Notes under the pieces: model-generated | What the model saw: the letters and a program-made list of their open reading frames with translations, nothing else | The model's database searches: none | What the model was told of the DNA's origin: nothing | Program-made: the position numbers and the translations under genes | NCBI GenBank assembly: GCA_026874595.1 | Contig: CM049318.1 | Coordinates: 34,619,956-34,683,955 of the forward strand | Length of the DNA stretch: 64,000 nt | Origin: Sipunculus nudus | Lineage: Eukaryota; Annelida; Sipuncula; Golfingiida; Sipunculidae | Direction of reading: 5' to 3' | In this document: positions 39,099 through 54,000 of the stretch, in pieces | Layout of the letters: each line of letters begins with the position of its first letter | Position numbering within the stretch: position 1 is the stretch's first letter

Positions 39099-42000
39099 GC
39101 TTAGCTGACTTAAAGCATGCTATTCACCTACCATTCCTATAAAACTTATGTGATTTCTGGCTTACTCTGTGTATACTGTGGTTGCCTTTATTCGCAGGGT
39201 TTTAATTTCGCAATATTCACAAATGTGAAATAATCATGAATATGAAACCCTCAGGAATAAGATGACCCACTGAAACAACCTTATCACCAATCTGTGCATG
39301 GTATATCAAAACTGGCCCATACATCCAAGCACTGACTATCGTAAAACACGCCATACTCACAAAGGCTATATCAACTGTGATAAAAATCAAAGAGGTTTCT
39401 GACTGAACCAGTACTTAGGGAGTTATTGTAGGATTCATTTTAACTTTAAAATAAGTACAAATACTACTGTGCTCAGATTTAATAATTGTCCTGTGCTATC
39501 GCGAAAATGAGACCCTTGCAAAACGTTCAAAATAAAAAAATGCAAAATTTCAGCCTCTCGAATATAAATCAAACCACAGTTTATAAATGAACTTTTATGC
39601 CTCTGTGACGGATATATGAGCTTGTTTATCTGCAAGGTGTTATTTAACACAGCAACGTTGACAAACAGAGAAACCATATACATCAAGGTGGTTAGCTGCA
39701 TATGTGCAGAAGTTTAAAAGTCACTAGATGCAAAACGCCCTGTACAAAATTCTGATTTGTCTGACTCGCTGCCAGATGTCCTTGATGAATGTGTTTGGAT
39801 TATTTTGGAAGGTACCCCATGATGTTAAATATAGTATTTTTTATTTCTTCCAACAACTGACCAAGTGGCCAGCTGTGGCAGCCAACCATTACCATATTGA
39901 ATCCATCTGGCAAATTGGGCAAGTAGGAGATGACTATCTTATCCCCTTTTTTCTTATAACTTTTCCCTTTCTTCCAGCAAGTAACAGCCATAAATATTGA
40001 GCTATGTAGTGGCAAATAAAATGTGATGATCTGAAAGGTTTACTTTTTTGTTAAAGCAAGCTATTCATCTACCTTCCCTGTAGAATTAATGTGATTTCTG
40101 GCCTACTTTTTACATATTTATGAACTGAATTTAATTCCTGTTGAGAAAAGTATTTATAACTCTTCTGTGATTTTTTTTATCAACACAAGCTGCTAGTAAA
40201 CATGGCACCTTCACAAATATTGACAAACAGATAAACCCCTTGACCTAAGGTGGCTGGCTACATATATGTTTGGAAGCTGAAAGGTCATTACTGGTATAAC
40301 ATCCAAGATGTCCTGGTTGAATGTTTTTTTTTTTTTTTCAAAAATATTTTGACGGACCCCACATGTATCAAACCCATGGACATAAACAAAATGAACAGCC
40401 TGTAATAATGCCCCTGTTACAGTGTTACAATGCCAGTCCAACTGCATACAGGGCCTGTTTGCAGTTGGACTGGCATTTTCTGATATATATTTATAAAAGT
40501 TTCAAGGGATTATCTTTAGTTAACAGACCATGGATGTGGGTATAGGCCCCTTTAATGTTTTATGTATGGATATGGGTATAGGCCCCTTTAATGTTTTATG
40601 TTTGTAAATGTTCATTAATAAAATCTGACCTGGCTATATGGTGGTGGTGAAGGGAAGCTGCCATGAGGCTCGTAAACGTTGCTGACTGGGTGTCGACGAA
40701 GACCTGGAAATAACGGTAACGGCAACTGTCCTCCCATGGAAGGCTCTCTGTTTTCTCTCAAGGCCAGCAGGGAGCGCTGCTGGGCCATTAGTATTTGTCG
40801 TCGTCTCCAGTACCCACACCCACCAAAACAAAGCATCAAGATGAATATAAGGAAAAACCTGAAAAAAAGTTGTTCTCTTACATTAGTTAATGAGTAAAAT
40901 AATAATATTAATAATACTTAGCTAAATGAAACCATAATGATTTTGATATTTTGGTAAAGAATTTAATCTAGTATATGGTAGGTAGTATATAGTCTGTTCC
41001 ATACAAGGTTCCAAGCATTTTCTGTAACAAAATTCTTTGACTTAACTATATTGGATTTTCAAATTACCATTGATTATTACTTCAACCTTTCACCAAGCTA
41101 AAAACAATCATTGCCAATCATCCACTAAACTATTTGAGCATTATACAAAATATATCATTTTGACCAATTTCCTTTTTGGTCCTGTGATAAATTTTTCAAT
41201 GATTGGAATAAGAGAATCTCGTTCTCCAGGTTTTCTCTTATTTCCATGGAGGGTGGAAAGCCTGCTATTTAAGTTTCTTCAGAAACCAGATATTCCTTTT
41301 TCTGTCACCATTTTTTTTAGTACTGTGAATTCTCTTATTAATATTTATCTATTCATAACAATCCATCTATTAATTCACATGCAAGCTCTAACTGAGAAAT
41401 AAAAAAAAAAATATCAACCTACAAAAAGTCTTGTTTTAAAAATAATAACAGAAAAGAATGAATCTCACCAGAAATACCACATATTCCAGATACTCCATCG
41501 GAGTCTGTCTGGGTCACGGAACTCATTTGACAGGCAACATGTTCCATCACAGCAGCGTAATGGACTTTTGCAACTACAATCAAAATGTACTTTACTTTAT
41601 TACAGGCTGTAATGATTGATAAAATATCTCACAATATTAAGATATTTACACTCTGAAATGTTCATTTACATGTTTTCTTTTGTGATAACTCATTACTCAT
41701 GGCTTAATACAAGTTTAATCCACTTTATGAGGCTATTTAAGGAGGAAAATTACGGACCATTGTGCTGGCCTCACCATGGCTGCCTCCTCCACTCAAAACA
41801 TACCCAAACACACTAATCAACAAGAGAACTGCAAATATGCATAATACACCTGTTGTGTATCTGCTGACCTCTGACCTTATTAAAAATACATGAATTTTGG
41901 TAAGAAGGTAATTCAGGTGAGAAACTCTATAGATAAATATGTATAATGAGTTTCATGAAAATCCATAGGATTGTTGGTAAGTCATCAAGATGCCTCAAAA

Positions 42001-45000
42001 GTGTGGTGACCTCTGACCTCATTAAATATGCATGGATTCTGCTGGAACTAAAAATTAGGTGAGATATTTTTATCAACATCCTTTCTATATTCTTCTGAAG
42101 TTAGCCTAGTGACCTTGACCTAATTAAATATGCAAGGATGTTGCCCATTATCGAACTCTGGCCAGATAATCTGTTTGTTAGTAGTTATGGTGAGTTTTGT
42201 GAAAATCCGTCAAAGCCCAGTTAAGTTACTGCGGCAACACTAAAAGTTGACAGAGAGACGGAAGGCACAATGGACGGATGGACGGTGTGTATACCATAAT
42301 ACTCCTGTCATATGATGAGTGCATAATAAAATGTCTACCAAGTCATGAATTCAAGGTTAATGACTTCAAAGCTCATTTATACCAACTACATTGCCCAGCA
42401 CACCAGCTAGGATTGTCAACTGGAGTATCCAATTCAATCTGATAATTGCCTTTTGATTGAATTACTCAGCTGATTACTGCAAACATTCATACTTAATTTT
42501 TTGTGGAGGGGCAGACTGTTTATTGACCAGAAATTCCCATATGAGAATTTGTTAGATAAAACATTATAATAAAAAGCATTCATATTGAACAATTAAAATA
42601 AGGTCTTGCAATTTCATGATATATCAAATATATAATATATAAGGTGGCTTTCCCTGTATTATATACATCATTTTTATTTCTTATTTGTCCTTGGGTTAGA
42701 TTACAAAAATATGATAATGACAATTAATGAAATTCTTGAAATTAATCAATTCTTTCATCCCAGATTTGATTATTCATTGCTATAATTGCAGATTTCAATC
42801 AGCTGTATAGATAATTCAATGAATGACTGTGGTTAGCTTCATATTTGTGGGGATAATTTTTTTGTGATTTTCACTTCATTAAATTTTCACTAATATTAAA
42901 GATCTTGTCACTCTATATTATATCAATCTTTTTTCTTTTAACTTAAGACACTAGAGGCATGAAAACATAACACAATTCACCGGGCCATGAGGCTACAGAA
43001 TTAAAAGAATGTTTATACCGTATATTCTAAAGAAATTCGAAATCTGAATTGATTCAGAAACAGTATTTTCTTAAATAAATAATTATTTCTATTTACTTAA
43101 AAAAAATGAAACTACAAAATTTCAACAGCTGGAGTGAAAATATATGATTTTCACTAGCTGTGACTTTGCCGATTCAATGGAAGTTGCCATCTAGCTGCCT
43201 TGAACTGCACTGAATGGAAAATACTTGATCACTGGGAGAGAGCAGTTGGCAATAATAGAGTGGGGTACCAGCAGGGATTTTGGTAACATGTCAGGTGGGG
43301 ACTCCTGTGCAAATGCTTAAATGTTTAGTAATACTATCTGAGGACAGATCTTCTATTGCCAGCCCGTATTCAGCTGTGAAAAATACGGTGCTGTAGCATG
43401 CCTTGACTGCCAAAGTAAGCAGACCTGGAGCAGGGCATTTTGGGAACCATATTAGAAGAGAACCATTGGCACAGGACATGAATAATAAAATCAGAGCGAC
43501 ATTTTCAAGACATGCCATATTTATCCCGCAGTGCATTTGTACAAAATCAAAGTGAATGTGGAGGCTAACTGTTTGCGCTGCATAAAGGTCGCACAAGCCA
43601 GGCCTGGATGCACACTAAATATCAACCAGCAGTGCCTTCCATGAATATTAAAACAGGTCAATGAGCCATATATACAAGCTAAAATTGTCAATTGATACAA
43701 TAGAACGCACCTACCAAATTCATCTTGTATGTAATAATTTGAGTAGTACTAACAGCACACAAAGGTCCACAGAAATATTATACACAAATACATGACAAAA
43801 AGTGAAATGATGTAATATAAGGTAGATATTTTTAACTTCTGGTTATTATCACTCACTCACAAATCTGGTAGACCAAATGTCCAAGCAACAACAAAAAATT
43901 ATTTACTGATTTTTTGTTTTAATTCGAAATTCAGAGCTTTTCAAATTAATTAAGAATTTATGGTATGTGTTAATTTGGAGTCTTATTAACAATCATTTTA
44001 TTATGAAGATGATATACCATTTGTGAATATATCACCACTTTGAACCCCTTGCAAACAAAGGCAATCACAGTATTAAGGTCCTATTCTCCTAATAAGAACT
44101 CTGCATGAGAAAGGAAGGCCTTATTACTGGCTTATCTATGTTATGTTGTAATTTGGGCATTATCTTGATGCAGATATATATTATTATAAATAGACAGCCG
44201 TGCTGCTTCCTGGTACAGTAAAACCAAGCTGTGCTGAAGATAAATACAGTTATATATATCAGCAATAAGTATACGTGAACTTACTTGAGTCCATTTTTCC
44301 TGCAATACTCTGCTGAGACCTGAAATTATATAATTAATATAATGATATAATTAGATCAGTAATATATGTATATCATGTAAGAATTATATACTAATACAAA
44401 AGACAGGCCCCACATGTACACAGCATGACTCCAATGATACATAATGACACAGCAAACATGTTTCAGTCATGAATATGCACAGGAGGGGGCACTGGTACAT
44501 ATTATAAAAGGACATTTATTATATTTTTACAGCTGTTTGACAAATATTACATATGGGTCCATTAAGTAGTGAATTTGTCTCTAATGTATAACGCTGAACC
44601 TACTAATTTAATGTACAGAAAATAGAACAGCTCAAGGTGGTATTTAAATAGTAATCAAAGCTCTTCAATTCTTGAGTAATCATAGGAAGCTTCCCTGTTC
44701 ACACTGTGCACAATCGGACTCACAAGAGTACGACTCTGCTGGTTAAGGTTGTGGGCTTTGGAATCTACCACCCACAATGCACTGGGGCTTCTAAATACAC
44801 TATCGACTTCAGTATATATGTAGTGAAGTGGGTAATGTAGTCCGTACAAATATGTTAAACAACAACTGTTTCAAGGGAATTACATAAACACGGGTGTTTT
44901 TGTGGTAAGGACTTCATGGGTTATAAGTAATATCTTGTTAGCGTACCCACGCAAAATAGATAGAGAAGATGTATCCTTGAAATGTAACAAATTTTGATTT

Positions 45001-48000
45001 TAAGTTTGACAGTTGAGAAAATTAGTTCCCACAGTGCCATACTGGAAGATGTTCATTTTGAGTATGAACAATCACTGTCAGGAGGGTGAACGTTTTATGT
45101 TCATACATAAACATTTTGCTCTAGGAAAATATTTGGCTGATCCAAGATTTGAACCAATGTTGGTGGTGCACATGTCCAACGTTCCAACTGCTTCGCTAGA
45201 AAAGCAAGCTTCTTTTACGTGCACCCGTAATACACCCTCTTAAGAGCGTTCTACTTTCAGAACCAGATTAATTAAACTGTCACACCTTTCGTTTTTGTTT
45301 GGTGGAATCAACATTTTCCAGTATATCCTGGAAATAGTATTATGTTAGCAGCCAGGCCTATCCTGTAGGAAAACAGAAAAAAATGCTCCTTGTCAGACTG
45401 ATGGATTGTATTGTCTGGCATGTACGTGTAGATCAACATGACATTTGCTTCATATGAGAAGGTACTGGTAAAAAGTTTACAGCAGCATAGTACAGCAGTA
45501 AGGTACAACTGTGTGGGCCCGTATCTGAAAATGTTATACATAATCCTGTCTACATGTACATACACATGTCTATATGCTGTGTTGTCCCTTGACTGTCAAC
45601 ACAATAACCTTCCTTCAAACAACAACAATATTGGGACAGGAAAAAATTGCATACCCTCGGCATTATGCATATTTCCTGTAAATGTATATCATTATAGGTC
45701 TGTGTTATAGCATATAACAGGATAATGGTTGAGATTATTTGTAAAACCATTCCCTGGAATTTCTTGACACAATATTTTGTTGAAGAAATTCACTGGTGTC
45801 CTCACCTGCAGCTGTCAATATACTATTAAAATTACAAGTTAGTAGCTCTTACATTTATTAGTCATGATTATCAGATTTATACTTTGTTAAATACATGTGA
45901 AATTACATATTACATATTATATACTAAATTTACATGTATTAATCCATGTATATCATATGTGAAATAAACCATTTTTATACTTTTATATAATTACAACTAT
46001 TCATCGTTAGCGGGATTGCTACAACCAATCAGCTCTAAAGGAAGAATGTTGCGTAGATTTAATGATACTACAGTGTACCAGTAGTCCATGATTAGGTAAA
46101 TTAATCAAATTTACTTACAGTTACTACTTTTTCACTATCTAACAATATATAAGTCAGCATCATAAATTCTTTATCGCACACAAGGTGAGGTCTCAAGACA
46201 CAATCAATGAAAAAATGATAATTGATAAATTGCCTTATAAAGAGGGTCAGATGGCCAAGTACTCCACCTCAGACAGCAGTAATCAATAATACAGAGTTGT
46301 ACAGGACCAAACTGACAACTACAATTAGTCAGGGCTTAACATTAACAATTTACCACCTGCCTGAGGCAAGTTAAAGTTCCAGAAAAGATTATATCACAGG
46401 ACTAACATAAAACTATACCTTTCCAGGTTCCAACAGGGTGTTTGCCAAATTGCAATCTGGTCCCCAAACTATGAATACTAAGAATAATTTACACAGCCTA
46501 ACTTTTATTTCAATAATGAATCAATATATACATATAGTTATTTTACATTTGGTTCACTTTTAAAATTGAATACACCCCCATATTATTAGTACTGATATAA
46601 TGATATATCACCCTAACATAGGAATAAACTTCCCTTGCTGAAACAACCTGATGGCATAAAAATCAAGGTCACAACAAAGCATTAGGCATGTGATTTTTAA
46701 ATAAATGATCTATGCATTATGACAGATGGTTCAGGCACCTCTGTAGCTAAGCAGAACGTGTCAGGTTAGCCATATAAATGTATCCAATAAAGGTTAAATG
46801 TAGGTGCAGTTTCAGATATATGATATTGATCGCTGAAAAAGAACAAATATAAACTTGCCACGCTGCGCTCGTCATGAAATAAAAGGCTGCTTTATTTAGA
46901 AATACAATGGTGCATGGTGTTTTATACAGACATAATGCAGTAAATGTACTAGACCTTGCCACAGTCAATATTCTCCAGATGAGTCAACCCCATTTGAATA
47001 TCATATTTCATCATTATGCATAAACCTCAAAGGGCTCTTGACTGACTGTTCACTAAACCTCCTTTTTAATATCATTTAAAGCCAGCTATTTCTTTACTCC
47101 TTCAATAGAAATTCCATCATTTCAGATTAACTCTGCTTACAGGTTAATGACCTCTGGGTTATTCCTGTTAGGAATAGTTCTTTTAATGCCTCTGTGACGG
47201 ATATATGAGCTTGTTTATCTACAGGCTGTTAGTAAACACAGTAATATTGACAAATGGATAAACCATGTACCCTTAAGGTTTTGGTTGCTTATATGCAGAA
47301 GTTGAACAGTTATTAGTAGTAAAATACCCTTTGCAAAACTCAGTTTTCCTGGACTTGCCCCCAGATGTCCATGTTGACTGTGTTTGGGTTATTTTAGTGC
47401 CCCCCCCCCCACTTGTTATAAACATGTGGATGTAAACAAAATGAATGACCCATTTTTATAAAACTTATCTTTAGTTAACAGCTATCAGATATCGGAACAG
47501 CCCCTTAATTAATGTAATGCCATCACATTACACATATATTTCATGAAATTTGACAGTAAATATTCCAATCTACCAGACCAGATTACTGACCACTTTTTAC
47601 TTCATTTGCAGAAATTATATGGTTCTCAGTTTTCACAAGAATGGCTTTCAGTAGAGCGCACACCTCTGCCAAGGCAAAATAATCCTTAGCATACATACAA
47701 ACCAACAAACTGAAACACAGCAGCCAAAACATTACCTCCTATGTGGTGTTAATTGTGCAATATATGATGGATGGTTTATTGTACAAATACAAGAGAAAAC
47801 AAATATCTGTAGTTTTTTTTATTGGGATAAACCCACAAATCCATAATATATTAAGCCAATGTAGGCCTTCATCTATTGTTATGAAATAGGAGAGGAGATG
47901 GCATATATTGTGACTTGACAAACATAACAATTTTCCTGCATTTCATCTTAAAAGCTATTTCTTATTGGATGACCCAACGAAGGCCACAATTATGTGAGTC

Positions 48001-51000
48001 AGAAGTGTACATTAAATGTTTTATCTGGTTTAATTGATCTAAAGTTTCCTGGAAAATCCCATGTCTGACTCCACACAGAACTAAATATTTGATGCTAATA
48101 TCCTTACCCATGATGTCACCGTAATAATCATTTTTGTCTGAACTCCCCGTTTAGCTGTTCTGTCAGATCTGGGAAGGCAGAAATTGTTTATATAAGTAAT
48201 TACTGTTTTTCTAACTCACAAAGCAATATACAGTAACAAGTAATTTTCCCAACTTTCATCTGAATATCAGTACACTTCAGTGGATTGACTGCATGATACC
48301 AAAACTGATAGTCACTGCTGCATGAAATAATTTTAATGATTCTAAATATTGAAATGTTAAACATTCCTTTTAATAATTCTCAAGTCACAATATATATGCC
48401 ACCTCCTACTTCATAACACTATTGCATAGTTAATACAATTAAACAATCCATACAAGGGCTGAAGTTTCGCATATCATGGACAGGAAATTAACCAGCTTAA
48501 ATAGCACTCTGCTAGAAACAGTTTTCCCAAACATGTCTATTCATCCAAAATGGCAAAGAGTGGGTCCTTTGGGCTTTATTAACCCACGCAAAAATAACAG
48601 ATCAATTAGTATCATATTATTAATGGCTATGATGTAATTAATCTAACAAAGGTCCACAATGACAGCACAATACTATGCAATATTAATTAACAATGTAACA
48701 AATGACCTTTCATGTTCAGCTCCTGGTGGCCTTATCACAAGCAGTTATCATTTTTCATGTCTGGGGCACTGAAGCACTTGTAACTGCAGATCAATCATGC
48801 TTGTCCTTCAGTGATGAGGGTACTGGTAATCCTGAATTTACCACTGGGTCAGTCTTTCACTGCATACATATCCTTGTGATTTTCAGGCATACTGTGGTTG
48901 CCTTTTTGTTTATGAGGGTTACAAACCTTCAATATTCACAAAAGGGGAATTATTGGGAAAATAAAGCCTGCATGAATAACAGGTCCCCTTGTTGAAGGCA
49001 AATTGTGAGGTAAAATATTATATATTTCCGTTTTTAGCAGGGTGCTATTTAAGCTGGTTAATTTCCTGTCCATGATATGCAAAACTTCAGCCCTTGTATG
49101 GATTGTTTAATTGTATTAACTATGCAGTAGTGTTATGAAGTAGGAGATGGCATATATATTGTGACTTGAGAACTATTAATTATAAAATTATATATTGCTG
49201 CCATTCATGAATAATAATTTCCACTTGGTCGATGTTCCCTTGGATCTCCATGTGGTTATTACAATTATGCACACTTACTAATTGATATCTATTAATAATA
49301 AAAAGACTAATGGTGATACTCTTTTGAAAGGTAAGATTGCGAAAATGGAACCCCTCGCGAAACACTGAAAAAATTAAAAATCGCGAAAATTTAACCTGGC
49401 GAATATGGAGCTAACCACAGTATACTAATTTAATATTTTTATCCTTTCATGAGGTTCATTTTGAGCCATATTAGGGTTATCATGCATGAGACATCAAACA
49501 AAGACAATTTGATCAAACAGACTGCAAGTGTACACTGCTGAGAACACCATTGATAAAGGGGCCTAATCACCCATAAAGCATGTTGAATTAACTTGAAAAA
49601 TAGCATTTTCTCTTTGAAATAAGTTGGTACCTGCCAAAATATTGCTCTGAAACTGTTGGCTTACACCTGTACACTAGTGTTAAAAACAGTGGACCAGGTG
49701 CAATCATAGAAGTCAACATAAACACAGCGCATGGGACTCAGTGCATCACCTGGGCCACATCACCTTTCAACCAAGAGATGCCTTCAATGACTTGGCCCGA
49801 AAAATGTACCATAATACACATTCACACTGGCTGTAACATCACGTGTTGTGGTGGGTCAGGGACCCAATATATGGGCTCAAGCTGTGCTATATGTCATTTC
49901 AGCTGCCCACTGGGTCCCTTGGACCTATCCTACAGATTAACATTTAGCCTATGACCTGTAATGTCCATCCAGCAGAGATATATCAGAGGACATGAAGGTC
50001 CAGGTATGGACTAGTTTGGACTAGTCCTTTTTTGGACTAGTCCTTGTTTGGGATCTGTTGTGCATGAGCAAAACTGGACATTCAGTAAAGCAGCCTTGTT
50101 ATGGTAAACAGTCACAAGTGGACTGTGTTTACTCACACGCAGAACCATTACATGGTGTTAAACAGCCATATGCAAGACACTCAAACTGTGTGCTGGGATG
50201 GTTTTGCTGGAAAACTTTTGTATAATAGTTTATGTGAACTTAAATAGCTCAGGACGGGTATGTGAAACTTGTTCTGGGATGTAAGCTGTACCCACTGCTG
50301 TCCCTTCTTGTACAGAACCCACTCATCCCAATGGACTAGGATGACCGCAAACAGCTGTGCCATTTTGGCCTCCTGACACGTTTTGGATAATACAGGCCCC
50401 ACTCACCAGATAATCGACCGTATCACTCGTTTGTGTGTCTTCCACAATTCCAATTCTGTTATATTTTACTTTGTTTTGAAGTGTTAAGCTTCTAAGGATA
50501 AGAGTCTTTTTCTCTTTCCTTATTTGCTTAAGTGATTCAGTCACTCTCTAAAGAATTTTGTAATGTCAGGAGCCTTGTTTCCCATGATGTCTTTCAGGTG
50601 AACTTCACCTCGAAGAAGAACATAGATAGCCCAACCACTGGCACCTGGTAGCACCAACAAAATTAATTCAAAGATTTCTCATGTGACTCCAAATTTTATC
50701 TAGTTTATATCAAGCTAAGTCATACTGGATCTTGTACATAATGTATAAGGCAGTTTCCTGTCATCCCCAACCACAACAGTCACAATGACTTCACACATTG
50801 TGGTGTTTGTTGAAAGGTGCCAGTGAATCAGCAAACTTCATAGTGAATGTATTGATTGTTGTGTGTACATATATACTGGTATTCAAGGGCAAACAATTTA
50901 AAACACCAACAACATCAGAGTCCATGCCAGTCAAGTCCAAGTCAGTGTCTGGTACATATTGTAGTCCAAGTCCATTTTCTTCAAGTCTAAGTCGACTGGA

Positions 51001-54000
51001 ACCAGAGTCCATGTCTGACTCCAACATGAGTCTCCTTATTAAAATAAATTTGAAATGGAAATCTGAGGTTATCATGTGTATTTTCATGTTACTTTACATA
51101 TTCTTTTTACTTTAAATAATGTTTATTACATTTATTGCCTGATCATGTGCAGAGCTAAAGTTTGGCATATATAGTCTTTTTATGTAATATTCTGTTTGTA
51201 GTCCACACATGTATATAAGACTTTAAATATGTGACACAGCTTTTTGCTCCACTGGACTTGAGTTGGACTTGGCATGATTTCTAAAATCCTTAACAGCTTA
51301 CATCCAAATCGGGGTCCAGGATCCTTGGTCCAAATGGGAACTCCCTTAATAGTGGACCTGAATCCAGTCTCAAGTCCACATCCAGACTTGAGTCCTATAT
51401 CTCACCCAGGTAAAATATATAGATCAGTGTCCAACAGTTCAGGGGACCACCTGTGTTGTGGGAAGGGTTTGTGTTCCCATATATCAAACAACTGTTTTAA
51501 AGGTATAATCAGGCAAACTGATGATGTCAGTCAATTGAAGGTAATGCGAGACTGATCGACATTCAGACTCAAGTCCTATATCTCACCCAGGTAAAATATA
51601 CAGATCAGTGTCCAACAGTTCAGGGGACCACCTGTGTTGTGGGAAGGGTTTGTGTTCCCATATATCAAACAACTGTTTTAAAGGTATAATCAGGCAAACT
51701 GATGATGTCAGTCAATTGAAGGTAATGCAGGACTGATCCACATTCAGACTCAAGTCCTATATCTCACCCAGGTAAAATATATAGATCAATGTCCAACAGT
51801 TCAGGGGACCACCTGTGTTGTGGGAAGGGTTTGTGTTCCCATATATCAAACAATTGTTTTAAAGGTATAACTAGGCAAACTGATGATGTCAGTCAATTGA
51901 AGGTGATGTGAGACCGATCCACATTCAGACTTTAGTCCTATATCTCACCCAGGTAAAATATATAGATCAGTGTCCAACAGTTCAGGGGACCACCTGTGTT
52001 TTGGGAAGGGTTTGTGTTCCCATATATCAAACAACTGTTTTAAAGGTATAATCAGGCAAACTGATGATGTCAGTCAATTGAAGGTAATGCGAGACTGATC
52101 AACATTCGGACTCAAGTCCTATATCTCATCCTGGTAAAATATATAGATCAGTGTCCAACAGTTCAGGGGACCACCTGTGTTTGTGGAAGGGTTTGTGTTC
52201 CCATATATCAAACAACTGTTTTAAAGGTATAATCAGGCAAACTGATGATGTCAGTCAATTGAAGGTAATGCGAGACTGATCAACATTCGGACTCAAGTCC
52301 TATATCTCACCCAGGTAAAATATATAGATCAGTGTCCAACAGTTCAGGGGACCACCTGTGTTTTGGGAAGGGTTTGTGTTCCCATATATCAAACAACTGT
52401 TTTAAAGGTATAATCAGGCAAACTGATGATGTCAGTCAATTGAAGGTAATGCGAGACTGATCAACATTCGGACTCAAGTCCTATATCTCGTCCAGGTAAA
52501 ATATATAGATCAGTGTCCAACAGTTCAGGGGACCACCTGTGTTTTGGGAAGGGTTTGTGTTCCCATATATCAAACAACTGTTTTAAAGGTATAATCAGGC
52601 AAACTGATGATGTCAGTCAATTGAAGGTAATGCGAGACTGATCAACATTCGGACTCAAGTCCTATATCTCACCCAGGTAAAATATATAGATCAGTGTCCA
52701 ACAGTTCAGGGGACCACCTGTGTTTTGGGAAGGGTTTGTGTTCCCATATATCAAACAACTGTTTTAAAGGTATAATCAGGCAAACTGATGATGTCAGTCA
52801 ATTGAAGGTAATGCGAGACTGATCAACATTCGGACTCAAGTCCTATATCTCGTCCAGGTAAAATATATAGATCAGTGTCCAACAGTTCAGGGGACCACCT
52901 GTGTTTTGGGAAGGGTTTGTGTTCCCATATATCAAACAACTGTTTTAAAGGTATAATCAGGCAAACTGATGATGTCAGTCAATTGAAGGTAATGCGAGAC
53001 TGATCCACATTCGGACCCAAGTCCTATATCTCACCCAGGTAAAATATATAGATCAGTGTCCAACAGTTCAGGGGACCACCTGTGTTTTGGGAAGGGTTTG
53101 TGTTCCCATATATCAAACAACTGTTTTAAAGGTATAATCAGGCAAACTGATGATGTCAGTCAATTGAAGGTAATGCGAGACTGATCAACATTCGGACTCA
53201 AGTCCTATATCTCACCCAGGTAAAATATATAGATCAGTGTCCAACAGTTCAGGGGACCACCTGTGTTTTGGGAAGGGTTTGTGTTCCCATATATCAAACA
53301 ACTGTTTTAAAGGTATAATCAGGCAAACTGATGATGTCAGTCAATTGAAGGTGATGTGAGACCAATCATTGTGATGTCACTGTTGTCTAACAAACACCAC
53401 TTGCAGTCATAGATATGGGAACCATCCAAGAACACATACATACAATCTTCATTTCCTTTTTTTTCAGTTTTTTATTTGTTGTCATGGTTGTGTGTATGAG
53501 CAGTGTCAACATGTATCTGATTAAATACCATAACAAGAATGAATAACTAGAGGTCTGATAATGTGCATGTGCGACAACTCCCAAACAAGCAGAAGAGACA
53601 TGAAAGAAGAATCACAGAAGATTCAAAAGCTGGAAGCTTGTAAAATCTTGATTTGTAAAGTCACGCTGTAGGCCATCAGTTTGCATGCAAGCAACATTTT
53701 TATTTTGCACCACAGCTTTTTCCTCTTGTGTACAGGAGAAAGCAACTCTTTTAGAACAAAATATTGGCAGACGCCATAATATTCAAAGGAGAAACCACCA
53801 TATTTTGTGTATATTTAACATATCTGGTATGTGAATAAGTCCCTTTAACTATGTATGTAATGGACTAAAACTGCAAAAAGGGCAAAAACCATCTCATTGC
53901 AGCTTTCGTTAGGTCCCCGTTGCCTGGCTTCATCTTAAACGTTAACAAGCTACTGCACTGAAAGCATATGGTGAATTAGCATCAATTGAGAATATAAACA

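Noticed and set aside
43291-43596. 101-residue open frame on the - strand in intron 2 of the membrane-protein gene
   Set aside because: No homology recognised, no splice-site arrangement fitting the gene's phases, and it is not needed for the joined frame. Kept only as a possible unknown exon.
48112-48175. Possible extra - strand exon (acceptor CTTCCCAG, donor GTAAGG) encoding MIITVTSW
   Set aside because: It is open and in phase with exon 2, but it lacks a signal peptide. Joining the signal-peptide exon at 56671-56730 directly to exon 2 gives a better protein with a cleavage site. It could be an alternative first exon.
50401-50544. Possible - strand exon ending at CTG|GTGAGT
   Set aside because: No ATG start fits, and joining to nearby acceptors creates a stop. 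It is not needed for the gene model.
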